This document shows, piece after piece, positions 18,104 to 28,398 of a stretch of DNA of 64,000 bases (positions are counted from its first letter, which is position 1; every line of letters starts with the position of its first letter). Made by a program: the position numbers and the translations under genes. The stretch is taken from NCBI RefSeq assembly GCF_003313385.1, contig NZ_QMHN01000004.1, forward strand, positions 312,531-376,530, in the 5' to 3' direction. The notes under the pieces were generated by a model. It saw only the letters and a program-made list of their open reading frames with translations, did no database searches and was not told the origin of the DNA. This DNA is from Pedobacter chitinilyticus (GTDB lineage: Bacteria > Bacteroidota > Bacteroidia > Sphingobacteriales > Sphingobacteriaceae).

Positions 18104-19285
18104 ATGAAACAAAAAATACAAGAACTATCCGCTCAAATATTTAACGAAGTGGTAGGTTTTCGTCAACATATACATGCCAATCCAGAATTGTCTTTTCATG
18201 AATACGAAACTTCTAAATATGTTAAAGATAAATTGACCAGCTGGGGCATTCCTTTTACAGAAATGGCCAATACTGGTGTGGTGGGTTTAATTACAGGGGC
18301 TAAGGCTTCTGATCAAGTCATCGCTTTGCGTGCCGATATGGATGCATTGCCTATTAACGAAGCAAACGACAAGCCATACAAATCAAAAAACGAGGGGGTA
18401 ATGCATGCTTGTGGTCACGATGTACATACCTCATCACTACTGGGTACAGCGTACATCCTTAACCAATTAAAAGAAGATTTTGCTGGGACCGTGAAATTGG
18501 TTTTTCAACCTGCCGAGGAGTTGTTGCCAGGGGGGGCAAGTATCATGATCAAAGAAGGGGTATTGGAAAATCCAGCCCCACAGGCCATCATGGGTCAACA
18601 CGTAATGCCTTTAATTGAGACTGGAAAAGTAGGTTTTCGTTCGGGAATTTATATGGCTTCTACTGATGAGCTTTACGTAACCGTAACGGGTAAGGGCGGA
18701 CATGGTGCACAGCCACATCAAAATATCGATCCTGTGTTGATTACTGCACACATTATTGTCGCCTTACAACAAATTGTAAGCAGAAATGCCGATCCACGTT
18801 TGCCATCTGTATTGTCTTTTGGTAAAGTTAATGCAAATGGAGCAACCAATGTTATTCCAAATGAAGTAAAACTTGAGGGAACCTTTAGAACTTTGAACGA
18901 AGAGTGGAGAAATGAAGCCCATCGTTTGATGAAGAAGATGGCTGAAGGCATTGCTGAAAGTATGGGCGGAAGCTGTCATTTCGATATTCACAGAGGTTAT
19001 CCGTTTTTAATTAACGAAGAGAAGTTAACCGATAATGCCAAAGCGCTTGCCGAAGATTATTTGGGCAAAGAGAACGTGATCGATTTGGATATTTGGATGG
19101 CTGCGGAAGATTTCGCCTATTACTCACAAGTGACCAACGCTTGCTTTTATCGTTTAGGAACTGGAAATGCGGCAAAAGGAACTACGTATTCGGTACATAC
19201 CCCGAATTTTGACATTGACGAAGATGCGCTGAAAACCTCAACAGGTTTAATGGCTTATCTTGCCCTGAAACAATTGGGTAATTAA
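18104..19285 (+). CDS. Cytosolic M20-family amidohydrolase
   Basis: 393 residues, M20D subfamily, which removes acyl groups from N-acyl amino acids or related amides. Metal site: MHACGHDVHTS (100-110) with Cys103 and His105, RADMDALPI near 78, and QPAEELLPGGA. A dimerisation domain runs from TGKGGHGAQPH, and the closing metal segment is AEDFAYYS. The absence of a signal peptide separates it from the exported paralogue at 28399. Substrate is not resolvable; aminoacylase/hippuricase activity is the usual label. Confidence 0.92.
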   Translation: MKQKIQELSAQIFNEVVGFRQHIHANPELSFHEYETSKYVKDKLTSWGIPFTEMANTGVVGLITGAKASDQVIALRADMDALPINEANDKPYKSKNEGVMHACGHDVHTSSLLGTAYILNQLKEDFAGTVKLVFQPAEELLPGGASIMIKEGVLENPAPQAIMGQHVMPLIETGKVGFRSGIYMASTDELYVTVTGKGGHGAQPHQNIDPVLITAHIIVALQQIVSRNADPRLPSVLSFGKVNANGATNVIPNEVKLEGTFRTLNEEWRNEAHRLMKKMAEGIAESMGGSCHFDIHRGYPFLINEEKLTDNAKALAEDYLGKENVIDLDIWMAAEDFAYYSQVTNACFYRLGTGNAAKGTTYSVHTPNFDIDEDALKTSTGLMAYLALKQLGN

Positions 19286-19362
19286 CTCGTTAAACAAATG
19301 TTAGGCATATAAATTGCTAAAGTAAAAGGTATTTGCTTTTTACTTTAGTATTAACTTTTATC

Positions 19363-20313
19363 ATGAAGAGATTTTATTTCCTTATTGTTTCACTACTGTT
19401 TTTTGTGGAGGCCAAGGCCCAACAAATTCCTCGTTTTAATCCCGATACGATCAAAACAATCATGCTTGATTCGGTGGTGAACATTAAAGCGAAACGACTG
19501 AACATTGAAACTTTTATTGATGCCATCATTAATGACACCAGTTTCTATCAGGCTTTCCGTAATATGAAAAAATATACTTTCATTGCCGAAAACAGGGTGT
19601 TTACCTACGACAAGAAAAATCAGGTGGACGGCCGCATATATCGGAAAATACGCCATAATAATGATGGTCCATACAAAATGGAATATCTGGTGAAAGAAGA
19701 TAATGGCAAGGTATACAAGAAGAACGGAAAATACCAGTTGTATACGGTTGAAATGTTCGATTATATCTTCATGAATGCTTACAATACTGATTTTGTGCCT
19801 AACTCGGCTCCAAGTACTGGAAAGGGAAAGAAAAGTACCAACGAAGGTTATAAGGACAAGCTAAAAACCTTAATATTTAATCCTGGACGGCCTATTAAAG
19901 GCTTACCGTTTATCGGTAGCAAGACAGAAATTTTCACGGCGAATATGCGCCAGAATTATGATTACACCTTTCACAGCGGGATGTACTTAGATTCTATTCC
20001 CGTTTATCGTTTTAAAGTTGCGGTAAAACCTGATTTATCCAAGTGGACCAAAGACGGTATCATGATCAAGGAATTGGTCACTATTTTCGATAAACGCAAT
20101 TTCGAAATCCTAGGTCGTTATGTAGACATGAAGTACAGCAATATGCTATTCGATTTTGATGTACAGATGAATATTGAAATGAGTTATTTTGATGAGGTAA
20201 AGCTCCCTACCAAAATTACTTATCAGGGCAATTGGGATTATCCGTTTAAAAAAGAAGAGAGAGCCAGCTTTTTAGTGCTGCATAAAGATTATCAATTGGG
20301 CAAAGGAAAGTAA
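19363..20313 (+). CDS. Exported protein of unknown function
   Basis: 316 residues from the ATG at 19363, where a signal peptide (KRFYFLIVSLLFFVEAKAQ) begins. An upstream TTG-type extension to 19333 would bury the signal peptide and is rejected. The mature part is mostly beta-strand with many aromatic residues (DYTFHSGMYLDSIPVYRFKV, EMSYFDEVKLPTKITYQG), resembling outer-membrane-associated or lipoprotein-carrier-like folds. I do not recognise the family. Its stop abuts the stop of the convergent gene at 20314 with no spacer. Confidence 0.75.
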   Translation: MKRFYFLIVSLLFFVEAKAQQIPRFNPDTIKTIMLDSVVNIKAKRLNIETFIDAIINDTSFYQAFRNMKKYTFIAENRVFTYDKKNQVDGRIYRKIRHNNDGPYKMEYLVKEDNGKVYKKNGKYQLYTVEMFDYIFMNAYNTDFVPNSAPSTGKGKKSTNEGYKDKLKTLIFNPGRPIKGLPFIGSKTEIFTANMRQNYDYTFHSGMYLDSIPVYRFKVAVKPDLSKWTKDGIMIKELVTIFDKRNFEILGRYVDMKYSNMLFDFDVQMNIEMSYFDEVKLPTKITYQGNWDYPFKKEERASFLVLHKDYQLGKGK

Positions 20314-20814
20314 CTACGGCTTCAAGGCAACATCATTAACGATGTATTTGCTTAATTTTTGTGAGATATTGTTGTAGTCTATAGTTTCTTTTTTAGCATC
20401 TATTTTAAGTTCTGCGCCGTGAATCACATTGTGTAAAACCATACTTAAGCTCACCACGGCAGCGGTTCCACCTATTCCAACCAACACGGCAACATTAGCG
20501 TCGTCAATAGACTGGGCAGCCACAATAGTACCTACCGCTAAAGCCCCCGTAACTGCAGCATAACCCACATCACTACGGTGTTTGTAAACTTTTATGCGCT
20601 TTATTTTTTGGTAGGCAATGGGATGAGCAACATCTCTCTTGTCTACCAATACCAAGGCTGATTCATTAATGTCGGTAATTTTTCCGTGTACCTTCTGGTT
20701 TCCTTCCACAAAAACGATTGCCGTAAAAGGCGCTCTTTTCTTTTGAGCAAAGCTGACATTTATAAATAGGAGAGTTAATAGAAGAGCAAGTGAAGATTTA
20801 GCCAATAATTTCAT
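20314..20814 (-). CDS. Exported/membrane-associated hypothetical protein
   Basis: 166 residues. A signal peptide (KLLAKSSLALLLTLLFINVSFAQ) is followed by a basic beta-rich segment (FTAIVFVEGNQKVHGKITDI, HPIAYQKIKRIKVYK). It may be a small SH3/LSm-like barrel that reads "function of config values". An Ala/Gly/Val-rich hydrophobic stretch (residues ~85-125) may be one or two membrane helices. Family not recognised. It is convergent with the 19363 gene and divergent from the SGNH hydrolase at 20911. Confidence 0.7.
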   Translation of the reverse strand: MKLLAKSSLALLLTLLFINVSFAQKKRAPFTAIVFVEGNQKVHGKITDINESALVLVDKRDVAHPIAYQKIKRIKVYKHRSDVGYAAVTGALAVGTIVAAQSIDDANVAVLVGIGGTAAVVSLSMVLHNVIHGAELKIDAKKETIDYNNISQKLSKYIVNDVALKP

Positions 20815-20861
20815 CAGTACGGGTCGAAAAATTTAATCAAAGATAGAAAATAAATGCGATG

Positions 20862-20891
20862 TTGATATTTACAGTCAAACAATTAACTTTA
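20862..20891 (+). promoter_or_regulatory. Promoter of the SGNH hydrolase gene
   Basis: TTG at 20862-20864, a 19-nt spacer, then TAACTTTA at 20884-20891. This fits the Bacteroidota -33/-7 layout, 19 nt ahead of the ATG at 20911. Confidence 0.55.
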
Positions 20892-20910
20892 GTGCATAAA
20901 AAATTGACGA

Positions 20911-21570
20911 ATGAAAACCATTTTAAAACTATCAGTGATGGCGTGTGCCATTTTTCTTCTAATTGCTATGAAATCTAACCGTAAACGTGTGGTATTTTTT
21001 GGAGATTCTATTACCCAAGGTGGTGTGAAAGGAAATGGTTATATCAACATGCTGAAAAAACAGGTAGATACCAACAAATTTGAATTGATTGGTGCAGGTA
21101 TTGGAGGCAATAAAGTCTACGATTTGTATTTGCGTTTAGAGGATGATGTGCTATCAAAAAAGCCTGACTTGGTATTCATTTACGTTGGAATTAACGATGT
21201 TTGGCATAAACAAACTTCAAAAACAGGAACCGATTATCCTAAATATATCAAGTTTTATCAGGCATTGATAGACAAGATTAAAGCTTCTGGTAGTAAAGTG
21301 GTATTGTGTACCCCATCAGTAATTGGAGAGAAAAAAGCAGGCGCCAACGAAATGGATGCCGAGTTGGAGAAATATTCAACCGGGATTAGAGAGCTGGCCG
21401 CTAAAAACAATCTTCCGCTTTGCGATTTAAGAAAGGCCTTTGCCAGCTACGAAGAACAAAACAATGTGCAGGATTTAGAAAAAGGTGTTTTAACGACCGA
21501 TCGTGTACATTTGAACGATCAAGGCAATTTATTTGTGGCCCAGCAGATGCTGCCTTTTGTTAAACTGTAG
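20911..21570 (+). CDS. Exported SGNH/GDSL-type esterase
   Basis: 219 residues with an N-terminal hydrophobic signal (LKLSVMACAIFLLIA). All four SGNH blocks are present: block I FFGDSIT with nucleophile Ser33, block II Gly in GAGIGG (61-66), block III GIND with Asn95, and block V TDRVHL with Asp197 and His200. It should hydrolyse an ester, probably on carbohydrate or lipid outside the cytosol. The substrate is unknown. It is followed by dnaG 126 nt downstream, which has its own -7 box. Confidence 0.9.
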   Translation: MKTILKLSVMACAIFLLIAMKSNRKRVVFFGDSITQGGVKGNGYINMLKKQVDTNKFELIGAGIGGNKVYDLYLRLEDDVLSKKPDLVFIYVGINDVWHKQTSKTGTDYPKYIKFYQALIDKIKASGSKVVLCTPSVIGEKKAGANEMDAELEKYSTGIRELAAKNNLPLCDLRKAFASYEEQNNVQDLEKGVLTTDRVHLNDQGNLFVAQQMLPFVKL

Positions 21571-21659
21571 GAGATATTGTGTTTCCTACCACCTGGAAAT
21601 TTTCTTCCATGTGGCGTAGATTCTGACATTTCTTAGCAGTCGAAGATGGTAAAAAATGC

Positions 21660-21667
21660 TAAATTTG
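21660..21667 (+). promoter_or_regulatory. -7 box of dnaG
   Basis: TAAATTTG, 29 nt upstream of the dnaG ATG at 21697. No convincing -33 element was found. Confidence 0.4.
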
Positions 21668-21696
21668 AAGTCCCATTTAGGAAGGATTAGCGAGCA

Positions 21697-23661
21697 ATGA
21701 TTACAGCAGAAACCATAGAGAAAATTAAGGAAACCGCACGAATAGAGGAAGTGGTTGGTGATTTCGTGCACCTTAAAAAACGTGGTTCAAGCTTAATTGG
21801 GAACTGTCCTTTTCATGGAGAAAAAACACCTTCGTTTCACGTTTCGGTAAACAAAGGCATCTACAAATGTTTTGGATGTGGGGTAGCTGGTGATTCAGTA
21901 CGTTTTGTAATGGATCATGAGAAATACACCTATCCAGAAGCCTTAAAATACCTCGCCACCAAATACAATATTGAGGTTGAAGAAACAGTAGAAAGCAAGG
22001 AGCAGATTGAACTAAACAGTGCAAGGGAAAGCCTTTACATTGTTTCGCAGTTTGCCGCCAACTATTTCGAAGAGCAACTTTGGAATAGTGACGATGGGAA
22101 AGCCATTGGTCTTAGCTATTTTAAAGAACGCGGTTTTAGGGAAGACATCATTAAAAAATTCAACTTAGGTTACTCGCCCGATGTTTGGGATGCGTTAACG
22201 CTGGAAGCAGTCAAAAATCAGCATGCCGAAGAATACCTTGAAAAAACAGGACTCTCTATCAGAAATGATAAAGGGAAGCTGTATGATAGGTTCCGTGGCC
22301 GTGTCATGTTCCCTATCCACAACTTTACAGGTAGGGTAATTGGTTTTGGTGGACGTACCTTAAAAACGGATAAAAACGTACCCAAATACGTTAACTCTCC
22401 AGAGAGCGATATCTACCACAAATCAAATGTGCTGTATGGTTTGTACCATGCTAAAAAGGCCATTCGCGATCAAGATAATTGTTATTTGGTAGAAGGTTAC
22501 GCCGACGTTTTGGCGGTTCATCAGGCCTATATTGAAAACGTAGTGGCCTCTTCGGGAACCTCATTAACCATTGAGCAAATTAAGCTCATCAGTAGGTTTA
22601 CCCAAAACGTGACCATTTTATATGATGGTGATGCGGCGGGGATCAAGGCCTCTTTGCGTGGGCTCGACATGATTTTGGAAGAAGGACTGAACGTAAAAGT
22701 TGTTTCCTTCCCAGATGGTGACGATCCTGATTCGTACATGCACAAAGTGGGTGCTGGTGCATTTAAAACCTACATTGAAGAGCAGCGAAAAGATTTTATC
22801 CTATATAAAGCCAATATTTTGTTGGCCGAAGCAGGAAAAGACCCTATCAAGCGAGCTGGTATCATTAGAGATATTGTAGAGAGTATTGCCAAAATACCCG
22901 ATAATATCAAAGCATCTGTCTTTGTAAGAGAATGTAGTCATCTCTTGGAGATTGAAGAGCGGGTGTTGCTCACTGAGCTGAATGCCATCAAACTGGCTAA
23001 AAGCAAAAAAGCAGTTACTTCTAGTGCGCCAAAATCATCAGGTTATGGTCATCCCGATATGCCGCCCGATGATCTTTTTGCTGAAGAAGGAGCAGTGGCA
23101 GCTCCTACACAAAGCACCACTGAGCAAATTAGTTCAGACCTTTTGCAGGAACATGAAATAGTGAGGCTGTTGCTCACTTTTGGCCACGAACTAGCCACAT
23201 GGGAGCAAACGGATAACATGTACGTTGGCTCATTCATTATCCAGAACCTTAGTGACGTTACCTTTGATAACGAAATGTGTAATCGTGTGATCGATTATTA
23301 TCGTACTGAATTGGAAAATGGCCAGCTGCCAACCATCAATCAGTTTTTAAGAAGTGAGGATGAAGAAATTGCTAATTTAGCCATCACCTTAACCACTTCA
23401 CCTTACAATTTGAGCGAAAACTGGTTGAACAAACATCAAATTTATGTGAAAGATGAAAGCCAAAATATTAAAGCAGCAGTGCTTGGCGGTCTATATCATC
23501 TTAAAAAACGGAAGGTAGATAAAATGCTAACCGATTTGATGAACCAGATCAAGGAAGAAAAAGACGTAACGAATCAAGATATCCTGATGGGCCGTTACGC
23601 ACAAGTGAAAAATGTGGAGCGCACTATTTCTAAATTTTTGGGCTCGGTAATTGTTAAATAA
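21697..23661 (+). CDS. dnaG: DNA primase
   Basis: Makes RNA primers for replication together with DnaB helicase. 654 residues. The N-terminal CHC2-type zinc ribbon is intact: Cys37, His40, Cys58, Cys61 (NCPFHGEKTPSFHV and YKCFGCG). The catalytic core has GRVMFPI, the Toprim segment YLVEGYADVLAVHQ, then LYDGDAAGIKASLRG and PDGDDPDSY. The C-terminal ~200 residues (after a low-complexity linker near 440-480) form the helicase-binding domain. Full-length and apparently functional. Confidence 0.97.
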   Translation: MITAETIEKIKETARIEEVVGDFVHLKKRGSSLIGNCPFHGEKTPSFHVSVNKGIYKCFGCGVAGDSVRFVMDHEKYTYPEALKYLATKYNIEVEETVESKEQIELNSARESLYIVSQFAANYFEEQLWNSDDGKAIGLSYFKERGFREDIIKKFNLGYSPDVWDALTLEAVKNQHAEEYLEKTGLSIRNDKGKLYDRFRGRVMFPIHNFTGRVIGFGGRTLKTDKNVPKYVNSPESDIYHKSNVLYGLYHAKKAIRDQDNCYLVEGYADVLAVHQAYIENVVASSGTSLTIEQIKLISRFTQNVTILYDGDAAGIKASLRGLDMILEEGLNVKVVSFPDGDDPDSYMHKVGAGAFKTYIEEQRKDFILYKANILLAEAGKDPIKRAGIIRDIVESIAKIPDNIKASVFVRECSHLLEIEERVLLTELNAIKLAKSKKAVTSSAPKSSGYGHPDMPPDDLFAEEGAVAAPTQSTTEQISSDLLQEHEIVRLLLTFGHELATWEQTDNMYVGSFIIQNLSDVTFDNEMCNRVIDYYRTELENGQLPTINQFLRSEDEEIANLAITLTTSPYNLSENWLNKHQIYVKDESQNIKAAVLGGLYHLKKRKVDKMLTDLMNQIKEEKDVTNQDILMGRYAQVKNVERTISKFLGSVIVK

Positions 23662-23799
23662 TGATTGAATGATAAAAGGAGTGAATGATTGAATAGCGAT
23701 GTTAGTAATATTTACCATTCAATAGTTTTAAATGATGGTGGTTGGATGATATAAGGGATATTTACTCATTCAAAACTCACTCATTCAAAATTTCAAAAA

Positions 23800-24165
23800 A
23801 TGGCAATTCACAACGACAGAGGTAAAGCTGGCGAAAAAGCAGCAATACAATTTCTCCAAGAAAAAGGATATGAAATTTTAGATGAAAACTGGACTTTTGG
23901 CAAAGCCGAAGTAGATATTGTTGCGCTTCATTCAAATACCATTATCTTTATAGAAGTTAAAACACGCAGTTCGGTGGCTTTTGGGATGCCCGAAGATTTT
24001 GTAAGTTTGGCCAAACAGCGACAATTAGAGCTCGCATCGCAGGCCTACATCGAAATCATGGATCATCAAGGGGAGATTAGATTTGACGTAATTGCGGTGC
24101 TTTTAACCAAAAATAACACGTTTAACATCAACCATATCGAAGATGCTTTTTGGCCCTACACGTAA
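23800..24165 (+). CDS. yraN: YraN/UPF0102 family endonuclease-like protein
   Basis: 121 residues of the UPF0102 family, which has a Holliday-resolvase-like nuclease fold. Conserved blocks: GEKAAIQFLQEKGYEILDEN, FGKAEVDIVALHSNTIIFIEVKTRSS with the Asp and Glu-x-Lys of the PD-(D/E)xK site, and RFDVIAV. Cellular role is unsettled in the family. Its 3' end overlaps the next gene by 23 nt in a different frame, suggesting coupling. Upstream, 23662-23799 holds only repeated TGATTGAATGA-like filler. Confidence 0.9.
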   Translation: MAIHNDRGKAGEKAAIQFLQEKGYEILDENWTFGKAEVDIVALHSNTIIFIEVKTRSSVAFGMPEDFVSLAKQRQLELASQAYIEIMDHQGEIRFDVIAVLLTKNNTFNINHIEDAFWPYT

Positions 24166-25219
24166 AATATCCCTCATCTTATTAGGATGTATTTCTCTTT
24201 TTCAGTTTGCCTGTAATAACAAGGTAGCGAATTACATTACTTTTAAAAATCCGCTACAGGGCGAAAGTTTCCATGCAGGAAAGCCAGTTAAGGTGGAACT
24301 TGACATTCCTGAAAAAACGGAAGTACAAAATATCAGCTATTTAATAGATGGAAAACCCTTTGCAGAAAAAAACACGAAAGAGTTTGTGTGGTTAGATACG
24401 CAGAATTTACCGTTGGGTTATAGAATGCTTACCGCTATTGTAAAAGCAGGCAGCCAGATAGACACGATTACCAACAATATTATTTTAACCACCGATAAGA
24501 AGCCAGAAAAGCTAAAATATACCTTGGTGAATACTTTTCCCCATGATACTTCTTCTTATACACAAGGTTTAAGTTTTGTAGATGGCAAGTTGTTGGAAAG
24601 CACAGGCCGTAAAGGGCTATCGCAATTGCGCTGGGTTAATTTGACTAATGGAAAAGCCATTAAATCTGTGCCTTTAAAACCCGAATACTTTGGCGAAGGT
24701 TCTGTAAAAGTAGGAGATAAAATCATTGTGCTCACTTGGCAAGAAAGTGTAGGCTTAGTTTACGATGCGGCTTCTTTACAAGAGATTAGCACTTTTCCTT
24801 ACCAAAGTAGTGTAGAAGGTTGGGGACTTACCTATGATGGCTCACAGTTGTTGCGTAGTGATGGCTCTAACCGTATCTGGAAAATGAACGCCCAAAATTA
24901 TAAAGAAGAGGGCTTTGTTGAAGTTTATGACAACAAAGGTCCAGTAGAACGTTTAAATGAGTTGGAGTACATTGATGGAAAGTTATATGCCAATGTTTAT
25001 GGCTCCAACAGAATTGTCATTATAGATTTGAAAACAGGCGTGGTAGATGCAGAGGTTGATCTTTCTAAATTGGTTCCTAAAAACTATTTCAAAACAGATG
25101 AGGAAATAGGCAACAATGTGCTGAATGGCATTGCTTATGATCCTGCTACCAAACGCTTATTTGTAACGGGAAAAAAATGGCCTAACCTTTTTGAGATAAA
25201 GTTGGACACAAAGAGGTAA
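24143..25219 (+). CDS. Lipoprotein glutaminyl-peptide cyclotransferase
   Basis: 358 residues. A lipobox-like signal (LILLGCISLFQFAC) gives lipidation at Cys24. Residues ~30-115 form an Ig-like extra domain. From ~125 on is the five-bladed beta-propeller glutamine cyclotransferase (PF05096), with FPHDTSSYTQGLSF, EGWGLTYDGSQLLRSDGSN, LNELEYIDGKLYANVYGSN and NVLNGIAYDPATKRLFVTGK. It converts N-terminal Gln to pyroglutamate on exported proteins, of which Bacteroidota have many because signal peptides are often cut before Gln. The ATG overlaps yraN by 23 nt. Confidence 0.93.
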   Translation: MLFGPTRKISLILLGCISLFQFACNNKVANYITFKNPLQGESFHAGKPVKVELDIPEKTEVQNISYLIDGKPFAEKNTKEFVWLDTQNLPLGYRMLTAIVKAGSQIDTITNNIILTTDKKPEKLKYTLVNTFPHDTSSYTQGLSFVDGKLLESTGRKGLSQLRWVNLTNGKAIKSVPLKPEYFGEGSVKVGDKIIVLTWQESVGLVYDAASLQEISTFPYQSSVEGWGLTYDGSQLLRSDGSNRIWKMNAQNYKEEGFVEVYDNKGPVERLNELEYIDGKLYANVYGSNRIVIIDLKTGVVDAEVDLSKLVPKNYFKTDEEIGNNVLNGIAYDPATKRLFVTGKKWPNLFEIKLDTKR

Positions 25220-25314
25220 CCCCTCCTAAGTGCTTTTCTCTCCATTTTAGGGAGAGATGTCTGAAAGACAGAGAGGATTTTTAAGAATATTTAATCTTAT
25301 TCTTCTAAAATAAG

Positions 25315-25340
25315 AAAGCCACTCTTTTTAAAGTGGCTTT
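25315..25340. terminator. Bidirectional terminator hairpin
   Basis: AAAGCCACT (25315-25323) pairs exactly with AGTGGCTTT (25332-25340). The A/T flanks would serve both the cyclotransferase gene and the convergent DUF4251 gene. Confidence 0.7.
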
Positions 25341-25350
25341 AAATCATCTG

Positions 25351-25875
25351 TTACTTATCTCCGTTTTCTTTCAAGTAACCTTGATAAGTGACAGATTGCT
25401 TATTGTTACTGTTCAACGAAAGCGTCACATACCCGTTGTCACTAATATTAAAGGCCAAACGGTAACTTTCCCTGGCATCTTTAGTTTCAATTAAGGTGTC
25501 CCATCCGTGTTTTTTACCTTTTGTAGACTTATATTCGAACTTTTTTGAAGTAAACTTAACCCCGCCATCATTTTGGTTAATTGGCGCACTAAATGATCTT
25601 CCATAATAAGGTAAAAATGCTACCACGCTGTCGGGTGTTACCTTCACTTCATAATAAGTTTCGGTTAAGTTAATAACACCTCCCTGCATCGCTCCCGGCA
25701 TTTTACTCATCACATTACTGATATCTTGAGTATTTAAAGGTGTCACCGACCTTGCTACAAAAGTGTAGGTTTTGGCCTCCACAATTTTTGCAGTGGTTGC
25801 CTTATCTGTTTGGGCGACTGCATTTAACCCACTAAAGGCTAATGCAGTAATTAATAATGTTTTTAACCTATTCAT
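25351..25875 (-). CDS. DUF4251 exported protein
   Basis: 174 residues. The signal peptide (RLKTLLITALAFSGLNAVAQ) is cleaved near 21. The rest matches the DUF4251 pattern as I know it: TYTFVARSVTPLNT, a Pro-Tyr-Tyr-Gly-Arg block (FLPYYGRSFSAPIN), GGVKFTSKKFEY, YRLAFNIS and GYVTLSLNSNNKQSVTYQGY. Role unknown; the fold is small and beta-rich, presumably periplasmic. Single gene, convergent with the cyclotransferase. Confidence 0.88.
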   Translation of the reverse strand: MNRLKTLLITALAFSGLNAVAQTDKATTAKIVEAKTYTFVARSVTPLNTQDISNVMSKMPGAMQGGVINLTETYYEVKVTPDSVVAFLPYYGRSFSAPINQNDGGVKFTSKKFEYKSTKGKKHGWDTLIETKDARESYRLAFNISDNGYVTLSLNSNNKQSVTYQGYLKENGDK

Positions 25876-25960
25876 ATCTGTGCATTTTTATATCAATTTA
25901 TAACTATGATGATCGAAATAAGCAAAATCCATAAATACTTTTCTCACCCGTTTGGGGTGA

Positions 25961-27619
<1,659 letters not shown>

Positions 27620-27794
27620 TTAGTCTTGTAAAAATACAAATCTGTAAGTTAAATGTTCGTTAATTGAGCCACAGATATACAGATATTTTATATTTAGATG
27701 ATGATCTGGAAATTTCACCCAAATAAGTACTAGAGGAAAGTGATGCTCATTTTCAATATTTTAACTATCTTGGATAGAATTTAAAAGCTACACT

Positions 27795-28289
27795 ATGTTA
27801 GAAAATTTAGAACAATTAGTAAGGGATAATTCCCAAGAATTGGTAATTGACAATGCACAAATACCAAATGAACAAAATGAGCAGGTTATTCAAGCTGCTT
27901 CTGGATCCATTGTAGAGGTATTGAAAGACAAGATTGGCTCAGGTAACATTACGGATCTGATTAGCTCCTTTACCCAAGGAAATGGTACGGGTGGAAATGT
28001 GCTAGAACAAGCAACGGCTAGCTTTACCGATAAGCTGGGAGGTTTGGGTATCAATGCCGAAACGGCAAAAAACATCGGATCTTCCTTAATTCCAACAGTG
28101 CTGTCGAAGTTTTTTAATAAGACCGCAGATCCAAACGATAGTTCTTTTAACCTGCAAGATATTTTAAGCCAGTTTGGTGGTGCCGACGGAAAGTTTGATT
28201 TCAATGATGTTAAAGACCTGTTGGGGGGAGGAGCTAAAGGTGAGAACGGCGAAGGAGGCCTATTGGATAAACTGAAAGGATTATTTTAA
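27795..28289 (+). CDS. DUF937-like small protein
   Basis: 164 residues, no signal peptide. Gly/Asn/Asp-rich with a repeating pattern of helix plus Gly-rich turn: DLISSFTQGNGTGGNVLEQ, DKLGGLGINAETAKNIGSSL, ILSQFGGADGKFDFNDVKDL, and a Gly-rich end. This resembles YidB/DUF937-type proteins of unknown role. It is followed by a strong hairpin 42 nt after the stop. Function not known. Confidence 0.65.
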   Translation: MLENLEQLVRDNSQELVIDNAQIPNEQNEQVIQAASGSIVEVLKDKIGSGNITDLISSFTQGNGTGGNVLEQATASFTDKLGGLGINAETAKNIGSSLIPTVLSKFFNKTADPNDSSFNLQDILSQFGGADGKFDFNDVKDLLGGGAKGENGEGGLLDKLKGLF

Positions 28290-28331
28290 CAGAGATTTGT
28301 AGTTTCGTTTTTCTTAAATGGTTGAAATTGA

Positions 28332-28367
28332 TTTTAGCTACTACATCACTATTTGTAGTAGCTAAAA
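28332..28367. terminator. Perfect 14-bp hairpin between two genes
   Basis: TTTTAGCTACTACA (28332-28345) pairs exactly with TGTAGTAGCTAAAA (28354-28367) around an 8-nt loop. Terminal A/T pairs make it plausible as a terminator on either strand. It is also only 31 nt ahead of the next ATG, so a regulatory role is possible. Confidence 0.6.
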
Positions 28368-28398
28368 ATGCCTATCTTGTATGCAAACCTAAACTAAG

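Noticed and set aside
19333..19362. Extended N-terminus of the 19363 protein
   Set aside because: It buries the signal peptide; the ATG at 19363 begins a clean one.
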